From the IMG/VR virus record IMGVR_UViG_3300021197_001430, positions 1 to 47,389 of that record: 47,389 nt of DNA; one strand, written 5' to 3'. Positions 1-10,900 of this stretch are shown one piece after another. The stretch is from a virus. The notes beneath the pieces are model-generated. The model was given only the letters and a program-made list of their open reading frames with translations. It did no database searches and was not told the origin of the DNA. Each line of letters opens with the position of its first letter. Position 1 is the first letter of the stretch. The position numbers and the translations under genes are program-made.

Positions 1-1584
1 ATAGTATGTCTTAAAGAAGACGGTACTTATGAAAAATTAAATAATTCTAATATAAGTAGAGTATTTGGATTAGTTGTTAACGTAGTTGGTAGTAGTAGAG
101 AATTATTACTATATGGTGTATCAAGAAATAGCGATACATTTAGTGTAGTCAATAATACCAATTGGAGAAGTGGTAACGATCCTTTCTTGTATATGAATAC
201 CAACGAGGGAGATTCCGACGTAGGTAAATTATCTACGACGGACCAAGGCGATATTAATATATCACCCGGTGGATTAAGAATTAGTGATCAAATAGTATTT
301 TTTACTAACTCACGTTTTGCTCAAGGATATGCGACTCCTTCCTCCAACACACTTGCCAGTACAGCAAGATCTTCTTTTGCTTATACTGCCGCAATTGTGG
401 CAGGAAGCAGTGCTGGAGGAAACACAGGTGGCGGCGGATATGTTGGATCTAAATCATCGTCAGAATCTAATAATATTTTAGTCAATGGTGGATTTGATGT
501 TTGGCAAAGAGGAATTGGTGTGGCTGCTGCTAACACAGGAACTGGTGATACTTTCTTTGCAGATAGATGGGCAAGAACTTCTAAATTGGGTGGATCGACA
601 GGCGCATCTGCCGATATGAGTATTGAAAGAAAGTCATTCGTAGGAGGACAATATGCAGTCATGGGTTCTCCTCGTTACTATACTGAAGTGATGGCATCGA
701 TTACTGGTGGATCAGGAGAAACCGCAGGTGATTATGTTAGTTTTGATAACAGAATTGAAGATGCTAATAGTTATGCAAACACACCCGTAGCACTTTCTTT
801 CTATGCTCATGGAACTACTGGAGCAACAGGATTCCTTGCAGTAGAATATAGACAATATTGGGATGGTACTTACGCCAATAGCACCAGCCAGAATCTAGAT
901 TTAATTTACTTAGATGGAACAACCGAATGGAGTCGATACGCAATTGCGTTTGTACCTTCTAAGTTACCTTCTGGTGTTACTTATAATCAAGATGAAAGTT
1001 TTTCATCAGTAGGTATTTTTCCTTATAGATTTAATGGAGTTACAGGTTCTACTGGTGGAGCGGATGTTTCATATAGTCAGCCATTTAGTATCGCTAAGGT
1101 TCAGTTGGAGCCTGGAGTTACGATTACAAATCCAAAACGAATTGAAATTAATGATGAATTAAACCGATGCAAAAGATACTACCAAACTAGTTATTCTTAT
1201 AATGATTATAACGGAAAAACTACTTTAGTAGGATCTATGCCGAATCAAGGATCACCCGAAGTAGTCATGAGTGACTCTGGTAACTTCACATATAATCTTC
1301 CAGTTGAGATGAGAAAAATACCAGGCACAGTTAGTGTTTGGTCTCCTTCTGGAATTGCTTCAATGGGATTTAATATAAGTGCCGGTATCGATATGAATAA
1401 GACATCAGGATCGAAGGGATTTAATAATGCTACTAGAGTAGGACTTAATTCTGCCTCTGTGTCAGCATCTTCAAATTCAACAAACGGATTTAATGTATTC
1501 GCTCCTAACGGATACGTTCCCCTAGATAGAGTATCATTCCACTTTGCAGCAGACGCAGAATTCAATACAGGAGTCACTGAATAA
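1..1584 (+). CDS. tail fibre/adhesin with 'NGGFDVWQRG' carbohydrate-binding-like module (5' partial)
   Basis: The frame is open from the first base of the window, so the 527 codons seen are the C-terminal part of a larger protein; the first in-frame ATG (187) is not a convincing start. From about base 475 the protein reads NILVNGGFDVWQRG, then FADRWAR about 25 residues later, and near its end VQLEPG followed by ELNRCKRYYQ. This set of motifs recurs in receptor-binding ends of many phage fibres and is thought to be a carbohydrate-binding beta-sandwich. The upstream part is Ser/Gly/Asn-rich and fibre-like. The stop overlaps the next start by one base (TAATG), so the two are probably translated together as adjacent fibre genes. 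The fibre role is inferred from motifs and neighbours; the receptor is unknown. Confidence 0.75.
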   Translation: MVCLKEDGTYEKLNNSNISRVFGLVVNVVGSSRELLLYGVSRNSDTFSVVNNTNWRSGNDPFLYMNTNEGDSDVGKLSTTDQGDINISPGGLRISDQIVFFTNSRFAQGYATPSSNTLASTARSSFAYTAAIVAGSSAGGNTGGGGYVGSKSSSESNNILVNGGFDVWQRGIGVAAANTGTGDTFFADRWARTSKLGGSTGASADMSIERKSFVGGQYAVMGSPRYYTEVMASITGGSGETAGDYVSFDNRIEDANSYANTPVALSFYAHGTTGATGFLAVEYRQYWDGTYANSTSQNLDLIYLDGTTEWSRYAIAFVPSKLPSGVTYNQDESFSSVGIFPYRFNGVTGSTGGADVSYSQPFSIAKVQLEPGVTITNPKRIEINDELNRCKRYYQTSYSYNDYNGKTTLVGSMPNQGSPEVVMSDSGNFTYNLPVEMRKIPGTVSVWSPSGIASMGFNISAGIDMNKTSGSKGFNNATRVGLNSASVSASSNSTNGFNVFAPNGYVPLDRVSFHFAADAEFNTGVTE

Positions 1585-2909
1585 TGACAGATTGTAATAC
1601 CTCAAGTTCAAATATTTCAGGAACTCCTATTGCGGGAACTATTACGCAAGTTGGATCTAACTTAGAAATTAGTAATGTTGTTCAAACTAACCACGGGTTT
1701 ACTGTGGGTAATGTTATTCGATTTGATGTAGGCTCTAATGGTTATACATTATCACAAGCCGATAGTCCAGCAAACGCAGAAGTATGTGGTGTTGTTAGTT
1801 CGGCAGGAGATGTAAATGTATTCAACTATGTTGTTGAGGGTGATATTAATACTTCAGCATTCAGTGGTAATGGTGTGGTATATGGAGCAACAGCAGCAGA
1901 AGTTTTCTTCTTAAGTTCTGCTACTGCTGGTGCGTTGGATAGTGTTCCACCCAATGATGCAGGAACTGTGCTGAAAGCAATCTTAGTTCGTACACCAACT
2001 CTGTTGGATGGTAGTGGAATAACACAAGATAAAGCATTAGTAAAAAACTATGTTGGTAATTATCTTGGTGGTGATACTGCGGTTTATATGAGTGGTGTCA
2101 ATCCCGTAGGTTCAGTTCATGCTTTTGCCGGAGCCGAATCTAAAATACCAGCAGGTTGGGCCTTATGTAATGGACAGGCAATTAGTTCTACGACTTATCC
2201 AGATTACAATACCACGATGGATGGAAGATATGGCTTTAGAGATACTCTTACCTTTGATGTGTCCACCCGAGGTGCCGCCACCTATGTTAAGCAAGGTACT
2301 AATTATTGGGCCAAAATAATCAGTGGTGCTGGTACTAAAGACGTAGTAGTAGAATATGAAGTATTAGAAGATGCGACTGATCTAGAAGATTCAGTCCGTG
2401 GTGATAATGAAACTTCCGCACAAAAACAAAATACTACTGTCGCCATAAACGGTTATATTGCAAATGACACTACTAATACAGTTATCTTTTATCTCACTAG
2501 AGACGGCATCGAGGTCGGCACGGCGTTGGTGCCTACCGCAGTAACTAGAGATTCGACATTAACTCCAGACCTAAGAAACAAATTTATATTTGGAGCGACT
2601 GGAGATTCTACAACTTTAAGTGGGTTGAATGAAACTGGTGGTTACACAAAGATCGATTTGAATAGCGAACAAGAAACAGAGACTGGTGTCAATAGAGGAA
2701 TCTCAGACTCAACCTTTACCGCTATCAGTAATATGCCTCCATATGTTACATTGAATTGGATTATTAGGATTGGTGATTCTAGTTATACGGCTTTATTAAA
2801 TCAGTTGAGTCTAAAAACTCTTAGCCTGACTGAACTACCTACTAGTGACAGTGGACTGGCAGTTGGGTCTGTGTATAACGATGGTGGTGTTCTTAAAATC
2901 GTAACTTGA
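1584..2909 (+). CDS. tail fibre with phage tail collar domain
   Basis: This 441-residue protein has a two-part phage tail collar domain. The first part (about residues 168-210) contains VGSVHAFAG, IPAGWALCNGQ and TTYPDYN. The second (about 326-395) contains TPDLRNKFIFGA, ETGGYTKI and NMPPYVTLNWIIRIG. About 115 residues are inserted between them, where standard collar domains have a short link. The C-terminus carries LPTSDSGLAVGSVYNDGG, a tail ending I recall from several marine phage virion proteins. Residues 1-150 are beta-rich repeats of unknown origin. Translation starts at an ATG overlapping the previous stop, with AGGAG upstream. It is probably a short or distal fibre subunit anchored near the baseplate. 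Confidence 0.8.
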   Translation: MTDCNTSSSNISGTPIAGTITQVGSNLEISNVVQTNHGFTVGNVIRFDVGSNGYTLSQADSPANAEVCGVVSSAGDVNVFNYVVEGDINTSAFSGNGVVYGATAAEVFFLSSATAGALDSVPPNDAGTVLKAILVRTPTLLDGSGITQDKALVKNYVGNYLGGDTAVYMSGVNPVGSVHAFAGAESKIPAGWALCNGQAISSTTYPDYNTTMDGRYGFRDTLTFDVSTRGAATYVKQGTNYWAKIISGAGTKDVVVEYEVLEDATDLEDSVRGDNETSAQKQNTTVAINGYIANDTTNTVIFYLTRDGIEVGTALVPTAVTRDSTLTPDLRNKFIFGATGDSTTLSGLNETGGYTKIDLNSEQETETGVNRGISDSTFTAISNMPPYVTLNWIIRIGDSSYTALLNQLSLKTLSLTELPTSDSGLAVGSVYNDGGVLKIVT

Positions 2910-2917
2910 GGCGATAA

Positions 2918-4063
2918 ATGTCAAACAGCGTAATAGGATATAACTTTGGGGCGCAAGGTCCAACTGGAAATACAGGTGGAACTGGGGCTAATGGTTTAAC
3001 AGGACCATACGGACCTAGTGGTTCTATTGGTAACATTGGTCCTATTGGTTCTCCTATTACCAAAATTGAAATCAGTGATTTTAATCAAGATGGTGATTTA
3101 GATATCCGTACCACATATAGTAATGGTGTGGTTATAGATGGATCTGGAGTAATCGGTACTAATGGTTCTCTAGGTCCAAGTGGAGAAACAGTATTTGAAT
3201 TATTCACAGAAACTTTAGGAACAGAAGAGGCTGTTGTAAATGGAACAATAGGTGGTTGTTATCAAGGAACAATACAATTTAAATCTATTACAGGAACAGG
3301 TGGAATTGTAGTTACAGAAGACGGTAATGAAATATTCGTTACATATAAAAACTTCGGAGTGATTACGGGTGTTACTGGTGGATTGAATCAAATTGCATAT
3401 ATGGGAGGATCGGCTGGTAACAGCGCCGATGCTTTACCATTAGTTCGTGGTGCTACTGGTTTTTCATATAACACAGAATTTAATAGCGTTAGTGCAATTT
3501 CTAAAAACTATAAAGAAGTAGGTCATAGATTTACAATGAATGAGGTTAGTGGTGGGAGTATAACAGAAGCAACTAGACTTGTTGAGTTTAATGTTAATCC
3601 TTCTATGAGACTTGGTATAACATATAACCAAGAAGATCCATATGGTTCAACTGGTCCTTGGGGTAATGTTTGGTATATTGATGTTGATCAATTATATACT
3701 TCACAAGTCTCCGGCGAATTTATCTCTGGATTATCAGGTCCCTTCGTCAAGATAAATGATATAACAGGAACAGCAGATATATTCAATAAATATTTTGGTG
3801 GTGGTTCTAACAGAAGAGTATCTGCATTCACACTTGTTGTTAATGGTGGAAGCAGCGAACCCAGAGATGATGGATTTACTTCCGATGGAAATGTGTTTCC
3901 TGCTAATTGGATTTTCCCATATGGAGAAAGACCTGTACTAACAGAAGCAAAAGACATATATCAATTCTTTTCTAATGGAACTAAAAATGAAAATGGAATC
4001 GTTTGGTATGGAATGGCCTTGAAGTCACAACCTGATATAGATATATTCTTTCCTACATATTAG
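2918..4063 (+). CDS. collagen-like fibre protein
   Basis: This 381-residue protein starts with a short leader, then a collagen-like Gly-X-Y run (residues about 11-45, GPTGNTGGTGANG and similar) that probably forms a trimeric stalk. A beta-rich module follows with an IFVTYKNFG-type segment and then GLNQIAYMG. Comparable modules occur in the two large proteins downstream, so these genes look like paralogues with different distal ends. The C-terminal half (residues about 180-381) has no motif I recognise; it may be the tip. GAGG lies upstream of the ATG. There is no signal peptide, as expected for a virion protein assembled in the host cytoplasm. Confidence 0.7.
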   Translation: MSNSVIGYNFGAQGPTGNTGGTGANGLTGPYGPSGSIGNIGPIGSPITKIEISDFNQDGDLDIRTTYSNGVVIDGSGVIGTNGSLGPSGETVFELFTETLGTEEAVVNGTIGGCYQGTIQFKSITGTGGIVVTEDGNEIFVTYKNFGVITGVTGGLNQIAYMGGSAGNSADALPLVRGATGFSYNTEFNSVSAISKNYKEVGHRFTMNEVSGGSITEATRLVEFNVNPSMRLGITYNQEDPYGSTGPWGNVWYIDVDQLYTSQVSGEFISGLSGPFVKINDITGTADIFNKYFGGGSNRRVSAFTLVVNGGSSEPRDDGFTSDGNVFPANWIFPYGERPVLTEAKDIYQFFSNGTKNENGIVWYGMALKSQPDIDIFFPTY

Positions 4064-4087
4064 GTCTATATACTGTGGGAATAACAT

Positions 4088-7000
4088 ATGAGTAACTCTT
4101 CCATTTCTACAATCATGGGTCCATCAGGACCACGGGGCCCTGCCGCACCAGATGGTAGTACAGGAGCAAGTGGTTCTACTGGGGGTACAGGGCCTATTGG
4201 GGCTACAGGACCAACAGGTAGCGCCGTCACTGGCTCTTCTACAGATATAATTGATTGTAATACCGCAGTTTTAATAAATGCAGATGGTACAACAGCATCC
4301 ATTGGTCCTATAGCGGGTAACACAGGATCTGTGACTGGAACGCCTAATCACAACATAATAAATTTAGGAAAAGGTGCTGGGATTTTTAAAGAATCTTCCG
4401 GTGTAACTGCATACTTTAGAACCTTCAGATCTAGTGGTGATATTACAATTACAGAAAGTACAAATGATCTAACAATCACTGCTCCTGTTGGATCTGGTAT
4501 TCTATCACAAGTAGTAGGTAAAACGGGAGAGTTACTTTATTTTGCAGGAACAACCTACATAAAAGGTTCAACTGATACATTCTATGTCGAAGGATCTAGT
4601 GCCGAAGATAATTCTTTACAGGCAGTTCTTGGTGATTTTAAGGAACTAGTAAAGAGACACGATCCCGCCGCCGAGGGTCAGGTTACAGTAGATTTAAATG
4701 AAGCAAACAACCATTACATAGTAGGTGCTAATAAATTTAATATAGTTGATGCAACAACAAATACAAATAACTTCCCAGATCTCGAAACAACTGGAGTTAC
4801 TTTCGGTGAATCTGTGAATGCTACATTCATATTGAAGAATGCAGGACTTGCTAACAACCAAAACCCATTCGATAATAATAAGTTTTTATTCAGTCCCGCA
4901 GGACCAACATTCACTATAAGCGGAACTGATATAGTAAACTGTATATCATTAAATAATGGAGATGACTTCCATTGTTTTATTGCGGGCAAGGATTATAACA
5001 CAACAATAGAAACTAATAGTCTATCAATAGGTGCTTGTTGTACTCCACCGGTGGAGTCAAATGGTATAACCTCTTGTTCTGATTATGTTTTAAACACTAA
5101 TTGTACTGGATCATTTAATGAGTTATTAACTTGTGATGCAGAGCCATGTTCTACAGTATTTGGTTCATGTTGTGTTAATAATACATGCTTCCAATTTTCA
5201 GAAAATAAATGCGATGCAATCTATGGAAGATTTTTTGCTAATCTTGATTGTTCTGATTTTGTATGTCCAGGTCCATGTGATGAGATAGGCTGTTGTTGTT
5301 TAGGTGTAGAAGGAAGTTTAACTACTACTGAAGCAGTTTGTGATAGTTTAAGTGGACTTTTTCTGGAAGGTACAAGTTGTGAAGATTATGCAGAGAATAA
5401 TTCAAATGCAGATCCATGCGACGAATTCTCAAGAGGTGCTTGTTGTCTTTCCACAGAATGCGTAGGGGAAAAAACGACATCAGAATGTGCAAGTATAAAC
5501 GGCATTCATATGGGTATAGGAACTCTTTGTGCTACTGTAGATTGTTGTGCTGGACAAGCAGTTCCTCTTGGTGCTTGTTGTTGTAGCAGTGGAAATTGTA
5601 ATGATCTAATTCCAGAATCACTTTGTACTGATACAGATTGTGAATGGGTTTCCTCTGCTGATTGTGCTATGTGTGGAACAGTGTTAAACTGTAACTGTGG
5701 GACAGAAACCGCAGGATATATGCGATGGAAACTATGGATTAAAGAAATAAAGGCAGGTCCAACTGATACTGCTGCTGATTTAAGATTACTAGATGAGTCT
5801 GTTCTTACTCCTACTGTATCGGGACCAACTGGTTGTGATAGAGTATCGGATGGATTACATAACACATATTATGAAGGTTATGAGTTTGCCGGTGATCCAA
5901 ATCTATCAGCAATTCCATATGCTCATAGTTTAAATATAGGTGGACAGGCTGAGGAACTAAACTTCTATATTCCCAGTATAAATGAAATGTCCTTTATTGT
6001 TTTACAAGATAAGACTAATGAAAATATATTATTGGGTAATTCAAATCCTGCTTCTAGATACTGGACATCTACTAGAAAAGTTAATAGACAATTCTGGACT
6101 ATAGATCAAAATGGTTATGCTATTGATATGCAGATGTCTAATGTAGGTGTAAACAACACAGGCAAAAAAGCAGTAATTGTTCAAAGAGAAATTATGGTGG
6201 ATGGTGAAACAAACTTAAATACAATAGGAGACTATGATTCTGTTAATGGAAGAACTTTTGCTGGAGAATTTATCGCTGGTTGTTCTCCTATATTAAGTAA
6301 TCACACTTTAGCAAATATTTACAATCTTCCAGTTTATACTTGCTCCGACCAACAAGAAACTGGATTCTGTTGCGTTGGTACAGACTGTTCAATAAATAAT
6401 GAATATGATTGTATATCTGTGCCTAACGGAAATTATTTTGGTGATGACCTTACGGCCAACTGTGCTACAAACAGTCCATGTACAGTTTCCTTAATAGATA
6501 CCAGAACAAATAACTGTGTTAGGGCAGGACAAAATCCATCTCACGCCATAACCGAAACTGATTGTGCATTAGGACTTCCTCCACAGATGTATTACTATGC
6601 GGGAACATTAAATGCCGATGGAAATCCATCAAACCCAACAACATATGATCCTCGTAATTATAAGATAAGTTCTACAAATTTCAATATTGATCCAATTCAT
6701 GTTGTTTCTGGTGGAGATCTAACACAAGGTTATTGTCTAGGACATGATAAGGCAACAGAATGTAACACGGATAGAAATATATTATCCCCAACAGTTATAG
6801 CAGCAGGTTCTCTTAAAGCGTATTGTAATAGAGATAATATCTATGGATTAAACTATACATGTGATGATGCAAATGTCTGTGTTGAAACTGCACCAAACTT
6901 TGATAAAACAGCAGATGATTGTCATACTTCTAATGCAAATGCATTTTGTGGTAGAGAATTAAGTAGAGATCAAATTACAATTCTAAATTCAAATAATGAT

Positions 7001-7951
7001 ACAACCTGTGATACTATTGGTTGGCCTATTGATAGTCAGTGGAGATATCCATGTGGTGATAGTAGTTCTGAATGTAATACTCTAATAAAAATGTATGATG
7101 GTAGAGTGGGTGGTTGGATTCAAGGAACTGTCAGTAAACCTACTGTCTTTAGTTGTGAGCCTTGTTTAAATTCATTCTGTGCCTATGTTACTAGTGTAGA
7201 TTCAACCAAACTTAATTGTTGTAATCCTGATGGCAGTTGGAGTAAAGATTGTGCAAGTCTATATAAATCTTATATGAATAGTGTTTATTATAACGAGTGC
7301 GATAGTAATAACCCATTCTGTGGATCTGATGTTGCATGGAACGATATAACTACACCTACTTCAATTGGAACATATTCCATAGATGATAAAACTAACTTCA
7401 GTAGTTCATCACAAACATGTAGATTGTGGATAGAAAATCTTAGAACAGGTTCTAATAGTTCACCAAATTGTAATACAATTAATGGTACTCCAGAATTTAG
7501 AAAGATGTTCTTTGTTGACTTTTCTGAGCAAGCAAAAGTGACTAGTCTTATTCAAAGCGGAATTTCTGCTGATGTTCCAGTCGGACTTTACTTTGAATTT
7601 ATGCCAGTTCTTTGTGGAAGCAATGGTACTTGTATCGCAGGACAAACAGATAAGGCATCACAATATACTCCTCAAAGATATACTAGTTTGGTTTTTGGAA
7701 TTAATGATCCATCTATTCCCCAAGGAAACAAATCATTAGTAGGAAACACTAATGGTAATATTGGTTTATGTGTAGATGGAAATTGTAGAGATGACATATC
7801 TGCTGAAAATGGAGATAGAACAACTAGAGTAAATAATATTATGACTACAAATGCAAATATAAATTATAATAATAATACTCATTATGGTTTGATCATAACC
7901 AACTGTCAGAACAAAGCATTTTGTCGAGGCAATAGTTGTATTGAGTGTTGA
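4088..7951 (+). CDS. giant collagen-headed, cysteine-rich adhesin with Lcl_C-like domain
   Basis: This 1287-residue protein has a mosaic structure. Residues about 11-46 are collagen-like. Residues about 90-150 match the FRTFRSSGDITI-type module shared with its neighbours. Residues about 210-305 form a module ending in DIVNCISLNNGDDF. Residues about 315-535 hold five tandem cysteine modules beginning GACC, GSCC or GCCC, each with further paired cysteines. Residues about 610-710 read SLNIGG, YIPSINEMSFIVL, RYWTST and AVIVQRE, resembling the Lcl_C/DUF1566 lectin-like domain that follows collagen repeats in the Legionella Lcl adhesin. More Cys-rich sequence fills the C-terminal half. It is most likely a host-binding fibre. 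Many cysteines suggest disulphide or metal stabilisation outside the cell. The ribosome-binding site is weak. Confidence 0.7.
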   Translation: MSNSSISTIMGPSGPRGPAAPDGSTGASGSTGGTGPIGATGPTGSAVTGSSTDIIDCNTAVLINADGTTASIGPIAGNTGSVTGTPNHNIINLGKGAGIFKESSGVTAYFRTFRSSGDITITESTNDLTITAPVGSGILSQVVGKTGELLYFAGTTYIKGSTDTFYVEGSSAEDNSLQAVLGDFKELVKRHDPAAEGQVTVDLNEANNHYIVGANKFNIVDATTNTNNFPDLETTGVTFGESVNATFILKNAGLANNQNPFDNNKFLFSPAGPTFTISGTDIVNCISLNNGDDFHCFIAGKDYNTTIETNSLSIGACCTPPVESNGITSCSDYVLNTNCTGSFNELLTCDAEPCSTVFGSCCVNNTCFQFSENKCDAIYGRFFANLDCSDFVCPGPCDEIGCCCLGVEGSLTTTEAVCDSLSGLFLEGTSCEDYAENNSNADPCDEFSRGACCLSTECVGEKTTSECASINGIHMGIGTLCATVDCCAGQAVPLGACCCSSGNCNDLIPESLCTDTDCEWVSSADCAMCGTVLNCNCGTETAGYMRWKLWIKEIKAGPTDTAADLRLLDESVLTPTVSGPTGCDRVSDGLHNTYYEGYEFAGDPNLSAIPYAHSLNIGGQAEELNFYIPSINEMSFIVLQDKTNENILLGNSNPASRYWTSTRKVNRQFWTIDQNGYAIDMQMSNVGVNNTGKKAVIVQREIMVDGETNLNTIGDYDSVNGRTFAGEFIAGCSPILSNHTLANIYNLPVYTCSDQQETGFCCVGTDCSINNEYDCISVPNGNYFGDDLTANCATNSPCTVSLIDTRTNNCVRAGQNPSHAITETDCALGLPPQMYYYAGTLNADGNPSNPTTYDPRNYKISSTNFNIDPIHVVSGGDLTQGYCLGHDKATECNTDRNILSPTVIAAGSLKAYCNRDNIYGLNYTCDDANVCVETAPNFDKTADDCHTSNANAFCGRELSRDQITILNSNNDTTCDTIGWPIDSQWRYPCGDSSSECNTLIKMYDGRVGGWIQGTVSKPTVFSCEPCLNSFCAYVTSVDSTKLNCCNPDGSWSKDCASLYKSYMNSVYYNECDSNNPFCGSDVAWNDITTPTSIGTYSIDDKTNFSSSSQTCRLWIENLRTGSNSSPNCNTINGTPEFRKMFFVDFSEQAKVTSLIQSGISADVPVGLYFEFMPVLCGSNGTCIAGQTDKASQYTPQRYTSLVFGINDPSIPQGNKSLVGNTNGNIGLCVDGNCRDDISAENGDRTTRVNNIMTTNANINYNNNTHYGLIITNCQNKAFCRGNSCIEC

Positions 7952-7981
7952 TAAAAATAGCATACATAATTAGAGGATCAT

Positions 7982-10900
7982 ATGGCATATAGCACATTTC
8001 AATCTATAACAGGGCCTTCTGGACCAGAAGGTATAAAGGCAGTTGGAGTAGCAGGTTCTACTGGTAACACTGGTCCTACTGGTGGTACAGGACCAGAGGC
8101 TCCTCGTTTAACAGAATATAAATGGTCTGTATTGGATGCAGAAGGCAACACAAAGGCCAGACTGACTTTTTCTGATGAAAGTGTTATTTACATTGATGGT
8201 TTAACGGGCCCTAGTGGATACGGAACCGGAACTGCTGATGCTATTAATCTCGGTAGTTCGGGAGAATTATTCAAAGCAAGAACAACAACTGGTCCCGGTG
8301 TAACTTTTCAGTTTAGAGGATTGACTGCCACTGATGATTTATCATTAGTAGTTGGGTCTGATGCAATTACAATATCTGGTTCGCCTGGTATATCATCTGC
8401 ATATGTTGAATTGGGATCTACTGGTGAGTTTCTTCATCTATATCCTCAATGGAAAGCCCAAGGAGCAAGTGGTTCTTTCTATGGACCTTCTGCTGATAAT
8501 ACAGGAACTGGTGATTCTATAACGGTTAAGTTCCGTAATGCAATAGGAACTATGGGAAATGAGTATAATTTAGATTATTGCGATAGAACATACCTTTCTA
8601 GTGGTGATGAATTTCAGGAATATATTTTAGACGTAAGTAACATAGTAAGCAATAGATTAAATAATTCCACAGGGGCATTTGGTTATCTTTGTATAACTAG
8701 TTCTTTCTTAACATCAAGGGATAGGATTGTTGTTCTAAGAACAAAGGTTGATAACGAAACCGATACAGATATTTTAAAACTACCTCTGTATGGAGCATCT
8801 GAAGTTAACTTTGCAGATCCCTCTTCTGGTAAAATTTTATTCGCGGGTGTATCTTCCGATGATAGTTCAAGTGGTTATGGTAATAATGACTACAGACGAG
8901 GCATCACTGATTTTAATACACCATATGAAAATACGGAGGAAGATTATGTTGCTGGTATTCATCCACAATTATGGAATTCATCAGGAATAGACTATGATTG
9001 CCCTACTCCAGATGCAGTTATTTTTGATACGAACTGTAGTAACGATACTGAGTTATCGACTAACATATTTAGAGGACAACCTTTTTGCGAAGTAGTTTTT
9101 GATACTGATAATCCTAATCCTTTAAATCCTAGTAGTCCTACATCAAGTGCATATTCATATTGTATTCGATTAGATGATACTATGTTTGAATCACAAAACG
9201 AAAATGATCCTTGGTACGGTAAAATTCGTTTAGTTGTTATGCCAGGATGTTCTAATCTAGGAACCAGCAGTGAGTTAGGTTTTCAGATTGGGTGTGGTGA
9301 TCCATGTGCATCAAATGGTACAGACTGTTGTTTTGTTCGTTCAGATGAAACTAGTGAATCAAACCCTGATGGTCTTACTGGTAGATTTGAATTAGATATA
9401 ACAAACCACGATAACATCCTATTAAATGCACCAGTTGAAATAACAGGAATAACTTGGGGTTATGAACAGAGAGCAGGTTTATCTTTAGACTCGGATGATG
9501 GTATTGATTATGCTGAAACGAAAAACGTAACTCTATTAATAAATGGTGGACCATACAATATTGTATTCCCATCTAATGTTAAATTTGCAGGTACACCTAC
9601 GTTTACAAATGGTGTTGACATCGTAAACTTATTGACTGTTGATAATGGAAAAACTTGGTTTGCTACCTTAACAGGATATGGGTGGGATGTTAATATCTTT
9701 AGTTCTGATGATTTAGGATCTTGTTGTAGTAATCTTGGATGTATTGATTATGTAAGTCAGTCTTACTGTGATACAATTAATGGGGCATTTGAAGAGGGTA
9801 TATCTTGTTACCTAAGAACAGAAGAGGTTTGTGGTGCAGGAATCACTGGAGCGTGTTGTACGGGTACATATGATGCAGGAACTATAATTTACTGTCCTCC
9901 TCAAACACAAAGTGAATTATGTGCGGGAGAATTAGGAGAACCCTCAGATCCAAATGCTTATTCGTCTTATCTATGTACATTAGGTGAATGCTCCTTATGT
10001 TGTACAGGTGAGACCTCCTCGTATGGTTTTTGTGAAAACGATGAGTTATGTGATCAAGTAATAACGAAATGTTGTGTACCATTAGAAAATGGTAATGGTT
10101 GTTTTTCATTCCCAAACAACTGCATTAGATGTGATGCTTTGAACTTTGGTTATGGATTAGGAAGTTATGTAGGGCAGGGCGATGGTGGTCCGCAAAATTG
10201 TGCAGAGTGTAGAGGCGATGTAGACTTAGGGCCTTGTTGTGCGCCTTGTCCTGTTGGATGTATAGAAGAAACGACTCAAGCAGAATGTGAGTCATATGGC
10301 GAAGATGCGATATGGAGAGGTGTATTTGGTACATGTGACAATTGTACACAGTATGACGAAACTACAACCACTTTAGGAACACCTGCTTGCCTTCCCGATA
10401 GAACATTACTTCAATGTGATTTAATCAATGGTGTGTTTATACCAACAACTGCTGATAGACCAAATCCATGCGAAGCACGAAACGAGACTTGGCAAAATGG
10501 ATGTGAATATGATGCATGTCTACCACCAGTATTGGGATCTTGTTGTGATAAAGTTACAGGAACTTGTTATGGAATAATGAGAGAGTCACAATGTGAGGCA
10601 TATGCAGGAGAAAATCATCGTTGGATCTCTGATGGAGAATGTGATGATTGTTGTTTGGATCCTCAAATTTTTGGTGCGTGTTGTCTTTGTGACGAAAACT
10701 GTTTGGAAAATATAACCCCACAAGAATGCTCCGCATACGGCGGGGTCTTTATGGGTGTTGAGTCTGTATGTGCTAGTGTTAATTGTTCAATCGCTGGTCC
10801 ATGTAACTGTCAATGTGTAGGACCAGGATGTTGTAACTGTCCAGAGAAGGCGAGTCTTTGTTGCACAGATTCGAGCCTTCCTGAATGTTGTTCACCCGGT

